From assembly GCA_946409885.1 (NCBI GenBank), contig CAMJYF010000008.1, positions 1 through 16,722 on the forward strand: DNA of 16,722 bases, written 5' to 3'. Source of the DNA: an uncultured Clostridia bacterium (lineage in GTDB: Bacteria; Bacillota; Clostridia; Oscillospirales; Acutalibacteraceae). The notes under the pieces were generated by a model that saw only the letters and a program-made list of their open reading frames with translations, made no database searches and had not been told where the DNA came from. Below, piece by piece: positions 6,227 through 14,336 of the stretch; position 1 is the stretch's first letter, and each line of letters begins with the position of its first letter. The position numbers were made by a program, and so were the translations under genes.

Positions 6227-7471
6227 TTATTTTATCAGGTAGCTGCCGAAGGTCACCATGCCTACCGGCTTCAGGTTTTTGATCTCTTTCCGCTCCGAGG
6301 GCACGTCCCCCGTCACGGAGGTGAAATCGATGCGGAAAACCTCGCCGTCCCGGGCGCTTTCCAGGCAGATCAGCTTTTTGCCCTGCATGGTCACGTTGAT
6401 GGCGCCGCTGGCGTTTTCAAAAACGTATTTCACGCAGGTGGGGTCGTCCTTCTGCCGTTCGCTGCGGTGCGCGTTTTCCAGCGGGGGGAAGTTGGAAAAA
6501 TTGAAGGCGTTGATGTTCATGTTTTTGATGGAATCGATCTCTCCCAGCAGGCTCGCGTCCAGACGGGCCTTTTCATTCGGCTCCACCAGATAGGTTTTTT
6601 TGCCCACCTTCAAAATGCCGATCTGTTTGTCGTTGAATTCCATCGACAGGTACAGGGAGTTGGGCGTGCGCGCCGCCTCCATGGGGCTTCTGCCGGAGGA
6701 ATCCACGGTGGAGCCGACAAAGTAGAAGGTACCGCTGCGCAGCACGTCGTACTCATTGTCCTTTTCCGGCTCGATAAAGCCTTCCGCCGGTTCGGAAGCA
6801 GGCTCAGAGGACGGCTCAGAGGACGGCTCAGAAGACGGCTCAGAAGACGGCTCAGAGGACGGCTCAGAGGACGGCTCAGAGGACGGTTCGGAGGATGGCT
6901 CAGAGGACGGTTCGGAGGACGGTTCAGAGGACGGCTCAGAGGACGGCTCGGAATAGGGTTCCGAAACGGGTTCGGAAGACGGCTCGGAAGACGGTTCAGA
7001 CGACGGTTCCGAAGAAGGCTCCGAAGAAGGCTCCGAAGAAGGCTCGGAAGAGGGTTCAGACGACGGTTCGGAAGACGGTTCCGAAGACGGTTCAGAGGAG
7101 GGCTCTGAAGAAGGCTCCGAAGACGGCTCCGAAGAGGGTTCGGAAGAAGGCTCGGAGGGTTCTTCCTCTCCCACCTCAATCTCGGGCAGCCGGTCCAGCG
7201 AAACGGAAGCCCGCAGGATCAGCCGCGCGTCGGCGGATTCCAGTTCGCCGTTGCTGTCCACGTCGGCGGCCAGCATCTGCTCGGTGGAAAGATTCTCCAG
7301 CCGCACGGAGGCCCGCAGCGCCAGACGGGCGTCGGCGGATTCAATAAGGCCGTTGCCGTCCACGTCGCCCAGCCTGCGTTTGGCAAAGGAGGGCGCGGCA
7401 AAGGAAGACAGCGCCACCGCTATCACCAGCAGGGCGGAAAGGACCGTCGTAAAATATTTCTTGGTCATCAT
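6227..7471 (-). CDS. Secreted protein with N-terminal dockerin, long Ser-Ser-Glu-Pro tract and unknown C-terminal domain
   Basis: A 414-aa exported protein. The signal peptide is residues 1-30 (hydrophobic 8-24, ending APSFA). A dockerin follows (34-93) with two loop/helix repeats, [18 protein letters not shown] and [18 protein letters not shown]. Residues about 104-228 are a low-complexity SSEP tract, acidic and proline-rich, likely an extended spacer. The C-terminal domain (about 229-414) is rich in beta-strand patterns ([41 protein letters not shown]). It faintly recalls LolA-like lipoprotein-scaffold folds of other clostridial secreted proteins, but I cannot assign a function. Start: two adjacent ATGs (7471 and 7468) lie behind a GGAG site; either fits. 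An N-terminal dockerin is less common than a C-terminal one. The gene has its own promoter at 7501-7529 and is followed 17 bases later by trpS. Confidence 0.88.
   Translation of the reverse strand: MMTKKYFTTVLSALLVIAVALSSFAAPSFAKRRLGDVDGNGLIESADARLALRASVRLENLSTEQMLAADVDSNGELESADARLILRASVSLDRLPEIEVGEEEPSEPSSEPSSEPSSEPSSEPSSEPSSEPSSEPSSEPSSEPSSEPSSEPSSEPSSEPSSEPSSEPVSEPYSEPSSEPSSEPSSEPSSEPSSEPSSEPSSEPSSEPSSEPSSEPSSEPSSEPASEPAEGFIEPEKDNEYDVLRSGTFYFVGSTVDSSGRSPMEAARTPNSLYLSMEFNDKQIGILKVGKKTYLVEPNEKARLDASLLGEIDSIKNMNINAFNFSNFPPLENAHRSERQKDDPTCVKYVFENASGAINVTMQGKKLICLESARDGEVFRIDFTSVTGDVPSERKEIKNLKPVGMVTFGSYLIK
6789..7148 (-). repeat. 30-unit 12-bp coding minisatellite (Ser-Ser-Glu-Pro)
   Basis: Thirty full 12-base units run without interruption, each encoding SSEP apart from ASEP, YSEP and VSEP variants (units at 6789, 6945 and 6957). 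Units at 6801-6944 are nearly uniform (plus-strand GGCTCAGAGGAC with few changes). Units at 6969-7148 mix many synonymous codons. The unit length is a multiple of three, so copy-number change would keep frame. Confidence 0.95.
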
Positions 7472-7500
7472 GCTAACATCTCCATTTTTCGGTTGGTTAT

Positions 7501-7529
7501 ATGATACATGATTTTGCCCGAAAAGGCAA
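7501..7529 (-). promoter_or_regulatory. Sigma-A-type promoter for the SSEP protein and trpS
   Basis: On the minus strand, TTGCCT (7524-7529) and TATCAT (7501-7506) are 17 bases apart, matching consensus at 4 and 5 of 6 positions. Predicted transcription starts about 20 bases before the ATG at 7471. It is the only good promoter seen between the DUF2079 gene and trpS. Confidence 0.7.
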
Positions 7530-7561
7530 GGGTTATTTCAGAAAGCCGCCGGTGGCCCGCG

Positions 7562-9376
7562 TTATTCTTTCACCGTTTCCGGTTTTTGCATGATGTACAG
7601 CAGCTCCTTGTCCCCGTTGGCGATCACCCTGACGTCGGTATACCCCAGCGCTTTGTACTGCTCCTTGTATTTCTCGCAGTCGTAGCGCAGGTCCAGGATC
7701 ACGTAATCCGCGTCCTCGCTTTCGTCCGTCTCGTGGTACCAGTCCTCGTAGATCTCGTCCCGCTGGCACAGGTGGGGCAGCAGATAGGTGGAGCAGATCA
7801 CCGAGGCGTCGTCCGGGATCTCCTCCAGCGCCTGATTCATCACCGCGTAGTCCGCCCGGTTGCCGCGGTATTTGCTCTGATAATACAGCCCTCTGCTGAC
7901 GGCGGAGCCGAAAAACAGCAGCGCCGTCACGGCCGCGCCTGCGCTGAGGAAGGTCTTTACCGTGGGCTTGGGCAGGTCGTTCAGGTTGATAACGGCCAGG
8001 TACACCAGAAACGCCGTCACGCCGAAGTGGTACTGAAAGCCGATATCGTACTGGTAGGGGTACACGGGCATCAGGTTCATCAGCACCATGGGCAGCACCA
8101 GCAGCAGGTTGGACACCTTCTTGGCGGCCAGGGGCGCAAAGGCCAGCGGGGCCAGCAGCTGCAGCGCGAACCAGATCTTGGAGGCGTATCCGCCGCCGTT
8201 ATCCACAAACAGCTGGGTGAACACGTAGCCGGGGGCCACCAGCACGTTTTTTACCACCTCTATCAGGGAACCGCCCAGGGGCAGGTAGTTTTCGTACCGG
8301 CCGGTCATCACCCCGTTGCCGTATTTCGTCAAAAAGTACAGCGCGGCGAAAAAGTAGGCCAGCGCGCCGCAGGCCATGGCGGCGGCCGTTACGGGACGGC
8401 GGCGGGCGATCAGCGCGTACAGGGCGAAAAACACCACGTACACCGCCGCGTCCTCCTTTACAAACAGGGTCAGCAGCGTAAACACCGCCAGCGCCGCCGG
8501 GCGCTCCGTCTCAAAAAAGTAGAACACCCACAGCAGCAGCGGGTATAAAAAGCAGTTTTCGTGCAGGTCGTAGTTGGTGCCGCACACCACCGCCGGGTGG
8601 AACAGCGCGATAAAGCACAGCGCCAGCGAGCGGGCGTTGGAAAAGCCGTACCGCCTGGCCAGCAGCAGCACCGGCAGCACGGCGCTGCCCAGGATCAGCG
8701 GCTGCACCAGCTCCAGCGTGACCGGGGAGGGGAACAGCGCGTACAGCGGCAGGATGACGTAAAAAATGGGGGAAACGTGGACGGCGAAGTGGGACAGCAG
8801 CATATCCCGCTCGCAGGTGGTAAAGGGCCGCAGGGACCGGCGCATATTGTAGAACATCTGGCAGAAGATGCCGAAATCGTAGTTGGGGGCGGTAAAGCTC
8901 TTCAGCCGCGCGATGGCGGTGCCCCCCACCAGCAGCACGAACACACAGAACATGATGGCGGCGACGGCCCATTTTTTCAGGCTGCTGACCGGGCGCTTCA
9001 GCCGCAGCCAGCCCTTGACCCGGCAGTAATACACGAACACAGCCGCCAGCGCCGCCATGCCGAAGCTGTAATACCAGGATTCCGCGTTCAGCACGGTAAG
9101 GCCGGCGTAAAGGGAAAAGCTGACCCCCAGCACAAGGGCGTCCGCCCGCTCCCGTTTGCGAAGGATCACGTGCAGCAGGCAGGCCGCGATGAAATTCAGA
9201 ACGAACACCACGGCAAAGGTGGGCAGGCCGGTTTCGGCCGCCTTTTGCAGAGACACACTGCCGCCGTTCAGAAAAAAGAAAAAGACGGCGCTCAGGCACC
9301 AGGCGGAGAACAGCCTCAGTATCAGATGATCGAACGGCAGCCGCGAAAGCTTTTCCGACAGACGGGCTTTGGACAT
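7562..9376 (-). CDS. DUF2079 family polytopic membrane protein
   Basis: A 604-aa integral membrane protein of the DUF2079 family. Family features are YDFGIFCQMFYNM (166-178), VSPIFYVILPLYALFPSP (201-218), NYDLHENCFLYPLL (268-281) and VKEDAAVYV (306-314). About a dozen hydrophobic spans run to residue 492. A soluble C-terminal part (about 500-604, DDASVICSTYLLPHLCQ) resembles the extracytoplasmic end of GT-C-type transferases. The family is uncharacterised but shares topology and acidic loop motifs with lipid-linked GT-C glycosyltransferases, so a surface glycan role is possible; this is inference. I chose the ATG at 9376 because AGGGGA precedes it and a near-perfect promoter lies at 9408-9436. 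Longer frames reaching 9532 would run through that promoter. It is divergent from the 2-hydroxyacid dehydrogenase gene. Confidence 0.9.
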   Translation of the reverse strand: MSKARLSEKLSRLPFDHLILRLFSAWCLSAVFFFFLNGGSVSLQKAAETGLPTFAVVFVLNFIAACLLHVILRKRERADALVLGVSFSLYAGLTVLNAESWYYSFGMAALAAVFVYYCRVKGWLRLKRPVSSLKKWAVAAIMFCVFVLLVGGTAIARLKSFTAPNYDFGIFCQMFYNMRRSLRPFTTCERDMLLSHFAVHVSPIFYVILPLYALFPSPVTLELVQPLILGSAVLPVLLLARRYGFSNARSLALCFIALFHPAVVCGTNYDLHENCFLYPLLLWVFYFFETERPAALAVFTLLTLFVKEDAAVYVVFFALYALIARRRPVTAAAMACGALAYFFAALYFLTKYGNGVMTGRYENYLPLGGSLIEVVKNVLVAPGYVFTQLFVDNGGGYASKIWFALQLLAPLAFAPLAAKKVSNLLLVLPMVLMNLMPVYPYQYDIGFQYHFGVTAFLVYLAVINLNDLPKPTVKTFLSAGAAVTALLFFGSAVSRGLYYQSKYRGNRADYAVMNQALEEIPDDASVICSTYLLPHLCQRDEIYEDWYHETDESEDADYVILDLRYDCEKYKEQYKALGYTDVRVIANGDKELLYIMQKPETVKE

Positions 9377-9407
9377 ACCAACGTCCCCTTTTATCGTATT
9401 TTTGTAT

Positions 9408-9436
9408 ATGATACCCCTTTTCCGGTTTTTTGTCAA
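9408..9436 (-). promoter_or_regulatory. Near-consensus promoter for the DUF2079 gene
   Basis: On the minus strand, a perfect TTGACA (9431-9436) and TATCAT (9408-9413) are 17 bases apart. Predicted transcription starts near 9401, about 25 bases before the ATG at 9376. It also settles the start codon, since longer in-frame starts would lie upstream of it. Confidence 0.9.
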
Positions 9437-9446
9437 TCGGGCATTT

Positions 9447-9516
9447 CCGCCGCCTGCCGCGGCGGGCGACGCATGGCTCCGCCCCGGGGCCTTGCCGGCC
9501 TTTTGAAAAAGGCCGG
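9447..9516. repeat. GC-rich palindromic block between divergent promoters
   Basis: Three palindromes lie in 70 bases: a 7-bp stem (9447-9453 with 9459-9465), a perfect 10-base palindrome (9481-9490, GCCCCGGGGC) and a 10-bp perfect stem with a 2-base loop (9495-9504 with 9507-9516). Its composition resembles the GC-rich intergenic repeats common in clostridial genomes. No coding frame here is convincing. Together with the promoters it accounts for most of the 292-base gap 9377-9668. Confidence 0.6.
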
Positions 9517-9592
9517 ACCGAAAACGTTTCATTTTGTCTCATCCCACAACAATCCGTGATGAACTTTTTTTCCGCGAAACGCCGTTTCACTA

Positions 9593-9621
9593 TGGACATC
9601 GGCGGCGGGGAGGAGTATACT
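9593..9621 (+). promoter_or_regulatory. Sigma-A-type promoter for the 2-hydroxyacid dehydrogenase
   Basis: TGGACA (9593-9598) and TATACT (9616-9621) are 17 bases apart, each matching consensus at 5 of 6 positions. Predicted transcription starts near 9628, giving a leader of about 40 bases before the ATG at 9669. Confidence 0.72.
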
Positions 9622-9668
9622 GCAAAGGAAAGCATCCCCATCAGAAATCAGAGAGAGAAGGAACGCGT

Positions 9669-10679
9669 ATGAAACCGAAAGCGATTTTTATGGGCACGCG
9701 GGAAGCCATCGCCAACGCCTACAGCAAAGAGACCGTGGCGCTGCTGGCGGAGGAGCTGGAGCTGCTGCCGGAATATTATACGGAGGAGGTCCTGCGGGAC
9801 GGCCGTCCCCATCCGGAGCTGGCGGAGGTCACCTGCGCCTTTTCCACCTGGGGCGTCACCGCTCTGACGGAGGCGGAGCTGGCCGCCCTGCTGCCGCGGC
9901 TGAAAGCGTTGTTCTACGCGGCGGGCACGGTGCAGGCCTTCGCCCGGCCCTTTCTGGCGCGGGGGATCGCCGTGTTTTCCGCCTGGGGGGCCAACGCCGT
10001 GCCGGTGGCGGAGGTGACCGTGGCGGAGATCATCCTGGCCAACAAGGGCCTGTTCCAGACCATGCACAGGGGCGGCTCGCCGGATTGGCCGGAGCACGAC
10101 CGGGCAAAGCCCCACCCCGGCAACTACGGGACGAACGTGGGGATCATCGGCGCGGGCATGATCGGCGGCATGGTCATCGAGCGGCTGCGCCAGTACCGGC
10201 TGAACGTGAAGGTGTTCGACCCCTTCCTTTCGGAGGCGCGGGCCAAAGCCCTGGGCGCGGAGAAGGTGGAAAGCCTGCCGGAGCTGTTCGCCGCCTGCCA
10301 CGTGATCAGCAATCATCTGGCCAACAACCCCCAGACCGTCAACATGATCGATAAGCGCTGCTTTGACCGCATGGAGGATAACGCCGTGTTCATCAACACC
10401 GGCCGGGGCCAGCAGGTGGTGGAGGCGGACCTGATCGCCGCGCTGAAAGAAAAGCCCGGCCGCGCCGCCGTGCTGGACGTGACCTGGCCGGAGCCCCCCG
10501 CCCCGGGCAGCGAGCTGTATACGTTGAACAACGTCATTTTAACGCCCCACGCCGCCGGTTCGCTGGGGGGCGAGGTGGCCCGCATGGGCGAGTATATGTA
10601 CCGGGAGTACAGGGCCTTTTCTTCCGGGGCCCCGACGAAATACCGCGTTACGGAGGAAATGCTTGCCACCATGGCGTAG
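9669..10679 (+). CDS. D-isomer-specific 2-hydroxyacid dehydrogenase
   Basis: This 336-aa cytosolic NAD(P)-dependent oxidoreductase belongs to the D-2-hydroxyacid dehydrogenase family (phosphoglycerate dehydrogenase/glyoxylate reductase type), which interconverts 2-oxo acids and D-2-hydroxy acids. The NAD-binding motif is VGIIGAGMIGG (157-167). The catalytic set is R246 in NTGRGQQVV, E275 in WPEPP and H294 in TPHAAGS. V113-E115-V116 in VAEVTVAEIIL marks the usual hinge into the coenzyme domain. An acidic D184 after the second strand (KVFDPF) favours NAD over NADP. The substrate cannot be told. The start at 9669 has AAGGA at good spacing; a longer frame to 9534 would cross the promoter and lacks a site. 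It is monocistronic on plus, ending ahead of an inverted-repeat element and a bidirectional terminator. Confidence 0.92.
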   Translation: MKPKAIFMGTREAIANAYSKETVALLAEELELLPEYYTEEVLRDGRPHPELAEVTCAFSTWGVTALTEAELAALLPRLKALFYAAGTVQAFARPFLARGIAVFSAWGANAVPVAEVTVAEIILANKGLFQTMHRGGSPDWPEHDRAKPHPGNYGTNVGIIGAGMIGGMVIERLRQYRLNVKVFDPFLSEARAKALGAEKVESLPELFAACHVISNHLANNPQTVNMIDKRCFDRMEDNAVFINTGRGQQVVEADLIAALKEKPGRAAVLDVTWPEPPAPGSELYTLNNVILTPHAAGSLGGEVARMGEYMYREYRAFSSGAPTKYRVTEEMLATMA

Positions 10680-10700
10680 AAAGGCGGGAGTCGTGCGCCG

Positions 10701-10886
10701 CTCAACTTGCCCACTTGATGGATTTGCGCGAATTGGGGATTGTCGAGGGAACCCTGTAGGGGCGGGCACTGACCGCCCGTGGCCGTAATCATCTTGACCA
10801 GCTTCAATTTGAGGGTGTTTTACGGGCGGTCAGTGCCCGCCCCTACAGCTCGACAAATCCCTCTTTTCTGAAGTGGGACAGTTGAG
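10701..10886. repeat. Nested inverted-repeat (MITE-like) intergenic element A
   Basis: The core is a perfect 27-bp inverted repeat (10754-10780 with 10822-10848) around a 41-base centre. Each arm begins or ends with GTAGGGGCGGGC or its complement and is itself palindromic (GGGCGG / CCGCCC). Outside the core the symmetry continues: TTGTCGAG (10740-10747) with CTCGACAA (10849-10856), and the outermost CTCAACTTGCCCACTT (10701-10716) with AAGTGGGACAGTTGAG (10871-10886). There is no coding frame and no clear target-site duplication. It fills most of the 267-base gap between the dehydrogenase stop and the terminator at 10898. Confidence 0.88.
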
Positions 10887-10897
10887 TAAGCCGTAAG

Positions 10898-10930
10898 AAA
10901 AAAACGCAGCCGTTCGGGTTGCGTTTTTTT
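10898..10930. terminator. Bidirectional intrinsic terminator
   Basis: A 14-bp stem with one G-T pair (10898-10911 with 10917-10930) and a GTTCG loop is flanked by A7 on the left and T7 on the right, so it reads as a rho-independent terminator on both strands. It serves the dehydrogenase on plus and the 61-aa gene (and the thyA-folA-MATE transcript, if it reads this far) on minus. Confidence 0.9.
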
Positions 10931-10946
10931 GCTGGGTGGGGGAGGT

Positions 10947-11132
10947 TTATTTGTCCTCGATTTCCGCCACCAGGTAGCGTTTGCCGTTTTTTACCGTGGT
11001 TCCCATCCGGCTGAGGCAGACGTAGGCGGCCTCGATCTGCCGCCGCAGGGCGGCTTCGTCCCTGCCCTCCAGGCAGAAGTACAGCGCCACGGCGTTGTCT
11101 TTGTTTTCGGAAAAATCCGGTATCGCGATCAT
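10947..11132 (-). CDS. Hypothetical acidic protein, 61 aa
   Basis: I do not recognise this protein. The start at 11132 is chosen because AGAGGA precedes it by 7 bases; an in-frame ATG 15 codons upstream has no site, and its extension is merely a Lys-rich reading of the A-rich leader. The protein is soluble-looking: an amphipathic helix-like stretch (EALRRQIEAAYVCLSRMG class, about 22-43) is followed by a strand pair around VKNGKRYLVAEIEDK (47-61). It has no signal peptide or membrane span. It is the last minus-strand gene before the bidirectional terminator and lies about 200 bases downstream of the MATE gene, across a repeat region, so cotranscription is uncertain. Confidence 0.65.
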   Translation of the reverse strand: MIAIPDFSENKDNAVALYFCLEGRDEAALRRQIEAAYVCLSRMGTTVKNGKRYLVAEIEDK

Positions 11133-11184
11133 GGTCGTATCCTCTTTTTTCTTTTTTGCGTTCTGCATTGTTTTCATCGGAAAG

Positions 11185-11272
11185 ACGGCGTGATACGCCG
11201 TTTGCGGAAATTCGGGCGTCGTTTATGACGCTGCTGAGGCAGCGAGCTACGGGGAAGACGGCGCGTCGCGCC
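11185..11272. repeat. Cluster of short hairpins downstream of the MATE gene
   Basis: Four short inverted repeats are packed into 88 bases: ACGGCGT/ACGCCGT (11185-11201), GCGTC/GACGC (11216-11231), CGCTGC/GCAGCG (11229-11244, overlapping the former and so mutually exclusive with it) and GGCGCG/CGCGCC (11260-11272). No T-run follows on either strand, so none is a typical terminator. It could be a structured intergenic RNA or an extragenic palindrome cluster. Confidence 0.6.
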
Positions 11273-11275
11273 GCA

Positions 11276-12716
<1,441 letters not shown>

Positions 12717-12750
12717 AGTGATGTGAAGAGATAAGTCAGCAGTTAATTGC

Positions 12751-13233
12751 TCATTTGTTTATCCTCTCGTACAGAACGTGGACGTAGGGGATGTCCGTGC
12801 CGCCCTCGTCGATCACGGCGCGGGTCCATTCGCTTTTGTCAAAGGTAGGGAAGTACACGTCCGCGTTGGGGTCCTCCGCCTCCGCTTCCGTCAGGTACAG
12901 CCGGTCCGCCAGGGGCAGGAACAGCCTGTAAATGGAAGCTCCGCCGATGATGAAGACCTCCTCCTCGTCCTTCACCAGGTCCAGCGCCGCCTCCGGGGTC
13001 AGCACGGTCGTGATCCCCGGCGCTTCAAACAGGGGCGGAAAGGTCAGCACGATGTTCTGCCGCCCGGGCAAGGCCTTTGGCAGCGAAAAAAACGTGGTGC
13101 GGCCCATAATCACGGGCTTGCCCATGGTGACTTTCTTAAAAAAGGGCAGGTCCCCGTCCAGATGCCAGATCAGGTCGTTGTTCTTGCCCAGTTCGTTGTT
13201 TTTGCCGATGGCGGCGATCATGGAGATTGTCAT
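12751..13233 (-). CDS. folA: Dihydrofolate reductase
   Basis: This 160-aa cytosolic enzyme reduces dihydrofolate to tetrahydrofolate with NADPH, regenerating the cofactor oxidised by ThyA. The start MISMIAAIG-type strand (1-9) is followed by the active-site segment IWHLDGDLPFFK (22-33), whose D28 matches the catalytic Asp27 of E. coli. GRTTFFSL (44-51) and LPGRQNIVLT (55-64) bind NADPH and folate, and FIIGGASIY (94-102) is the conserved GG turn. Length is standard. The ATG at 13233 has no recognisable Shine-Dalgarno: the 7-bp repeat array at 13238-13272 comes to within four bases of it. An ATG four codons inside is no better. The order thyA-folA-MATE suggests one transcript. Confidence 0.96.
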   Translation of the reverse strand: MTISMIAAIGKNNELGKNNDLIWHLDGDLPFFKKVTMGKPVIMGRTTFFSLPKALPGRQNIVLTFPPLFEAPGITTVLTPEAALDLVKDEEEVFIIGGASIYRLFLPLADRLYLTEAEAEDPNADVYFPTFDKSEWTRAVIDEGGTDIPYVHVLYERINK

Positions 13234-13237
13234 TGAT

Positions 13238-13414
13238 AGTGGTCAGTGGTCAGTGGTTAGTGATTAGTGATCGGGGAAAACGCTGTCCCCCGGAAATTAC
13301 CCACGTTTCCTTTCTTTCTTGTTTGAGAGAGAACCCATAGAAAATATCTGTTGTGAATAACAATCAGCCACCAATTAACCATCACTAATCACTAATCACT
13401 GATCACTAATCACT
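13238..13414. repeat. Inverted heptad arrays flanking the thyA-folA intergenic region
   Basis: Five tandem 7-bp units (consensus AGTGRTY) occupy 13238-13272. Five complementary units (RAYCACT) occupy 13380-13414, so the 107-base centre is enclosed by arrays in inverted orientation that could pair into a long stem. The centre also holds a small hairpin near 13272-13292 (CGGGGA/TCCCCCG). One array ends four bases from the folA start and the other begins ten bases after the thyA stop. The whole 191-base gap is this element; no coding frame or promoter is seen in it. Confidence 0.9.
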
Positions 13415-13424
13415 GAAACACGCA

Positions 13425-14327
13425 TTATTGCGCAATGGGAAAAGCCAGCTTCCCCATATGCTCATATCCCACCAGTTTTACGTCTTTGCAGTCGCGGGAG
13501 TTATCAAAGCGGAAGAAGTCGTCCACCGCCGGGTTCAGCCACAGCCTGGGCGCGGGCAGGGAGCCCTTTGCCTCAAACCGCCGCAGCTGCTCTTGGATGG
13601 GTTCGATCTGGTTCACGTAGATGTGGGCGTCCTTCAGGCTCCAGTCCAGCGTGCCGGGCTGTAAGCCGCACACCTGCGCCAGCATACACAAAAGCGTGGC
13701 GTACTGGGTCACGTTGAAGGGCAGCCCCAGGGGCACGTCGCAGCTGCGCTGGTGGACCCAGGCGTTCAGGCGGCCGTCGGTCACGTCCCACTCGCTGCTC
13801 CATACGCAGCTGGGCAGCACGGCGGTCTCCAGATAATCGTTCTGCCACAGGGACATCACCATGCGCCGGTCCTCCGGGTGGTACTTCAGCTTGTCGATCA
13901 GCGTCTGCGTCAGTTGGAATTTCCGCACGATCCACCCGTAGGCGGTGCCGATGGTGTGGGCCCACTCCTTGCCGAAGTTCTTATGGACCTCCGTCTTCAC
14001 CAGTCGGCCGTCGGCGTCCGGCAGCAGCTGGGTGGCGTTCCAGTACCCGTTTTCGTCGATCTCCCACTCGTCCCAGATATGCACGTCCCGCTGTTGCAGC
14101 CAGCGCACGTCGTTGGACTGGGCCTGATAGATCCACAGCATCTCCAGCACCGCCTGACGGAGAAACAGCTGCTTGGTGGTCAGCACCGGAAACTCCTGTG
14201 AAAGATCAAAGTGAAAGCTGTGGCTGGGCACCTTTACGGTGTCCACCCCCGTCCGGTTGGCGGTACGGGTGCCCTCGGTCAATATCCGGCGGCACAGCGC
14301 CAGATAGTCTTCATCCCATTTTGCCAT
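13425..14327 (-). CDS. thyA: Thymidylate synthase
   Basis: This 300-aa cytosolic enzyme methylates dUMP to dTMP with methylenetetrahydrofolate, producing dihydrofolate for FolA. Family features are RTGVDTV (25-31), VLTTKQLFLRQAVLEMLW (48-65), the catalytic C174 in LPSCVWSS, QRSCDVPLGLPFN (193-205), which binds dUMP, and DAHIYVNQ (233-240). The active-site neighbourhood is unusual: most ThyA read PPCH, here PSCV, and RSCD replaces the common RSVD or RSAD. Its ribosome binding site GAGG overlaps the stop codon of the upstream esterase (TGAGG), with only 9 bases between the genes, indicating coupling. The gene is complete, and the heptad element lies between it and folA. Confidence 0.96.
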   Translation of the reverse strand: MAKWDEDYLALCRRILTEGTRTANRTGVDTVKVPSHSFHFDLSQEFPVLTTKQLFLRQAVLEMLWIYQAQSNDVRWLQQRDVHIWDEWEIDENGYWNATQLLPDADGRLVKTEVHKNFGKEWAHTIGTAYGWIVRKFQLTQTLIDKLKYHPEDRRMVMSLWQNDYLETAVLPSCVWSSEWDVTDGRLNAWVHQRSCDVPLGLPFNVTQYATLLCMLAQVCGLQPGTLDWSLKDAHIYVNQIEPIQEQLRRFEAKGSLPAPRLWLNPAVDDFFRFDNSRDCKDVKLVGYEHMGKLAFPIAQ

Positions 14328-14336
14328 TGTGTTACC

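Noticed and set aside
6756..6956. Plus-strand frame encoding Gly-Ser-Glu-Asp repeats, and a possible CRISPR array in the same tract
   Set aside because: It is the reverse reading of the SSEP minisatellite. Units are contiguous 12-mers without spacers, so it is neither CRISPR nor a separate gene.
7508..9559. Long plus-strand frames (7508-8548 and 8561-9559) opposite the DUF2079 gene
   Set aside because: His/Gln/Val-rich antisense translations of a transmembrane gene; no ribosome binding site or domain.
9534..9668. Upstream extension of the 2-hydroxyacid dehydrogenase
   Set aside because: The 45 extra codons cross the predicted promoter, lack a ribosome binding site and add no conserved residues; the ATG at 9669 has AAGGA.
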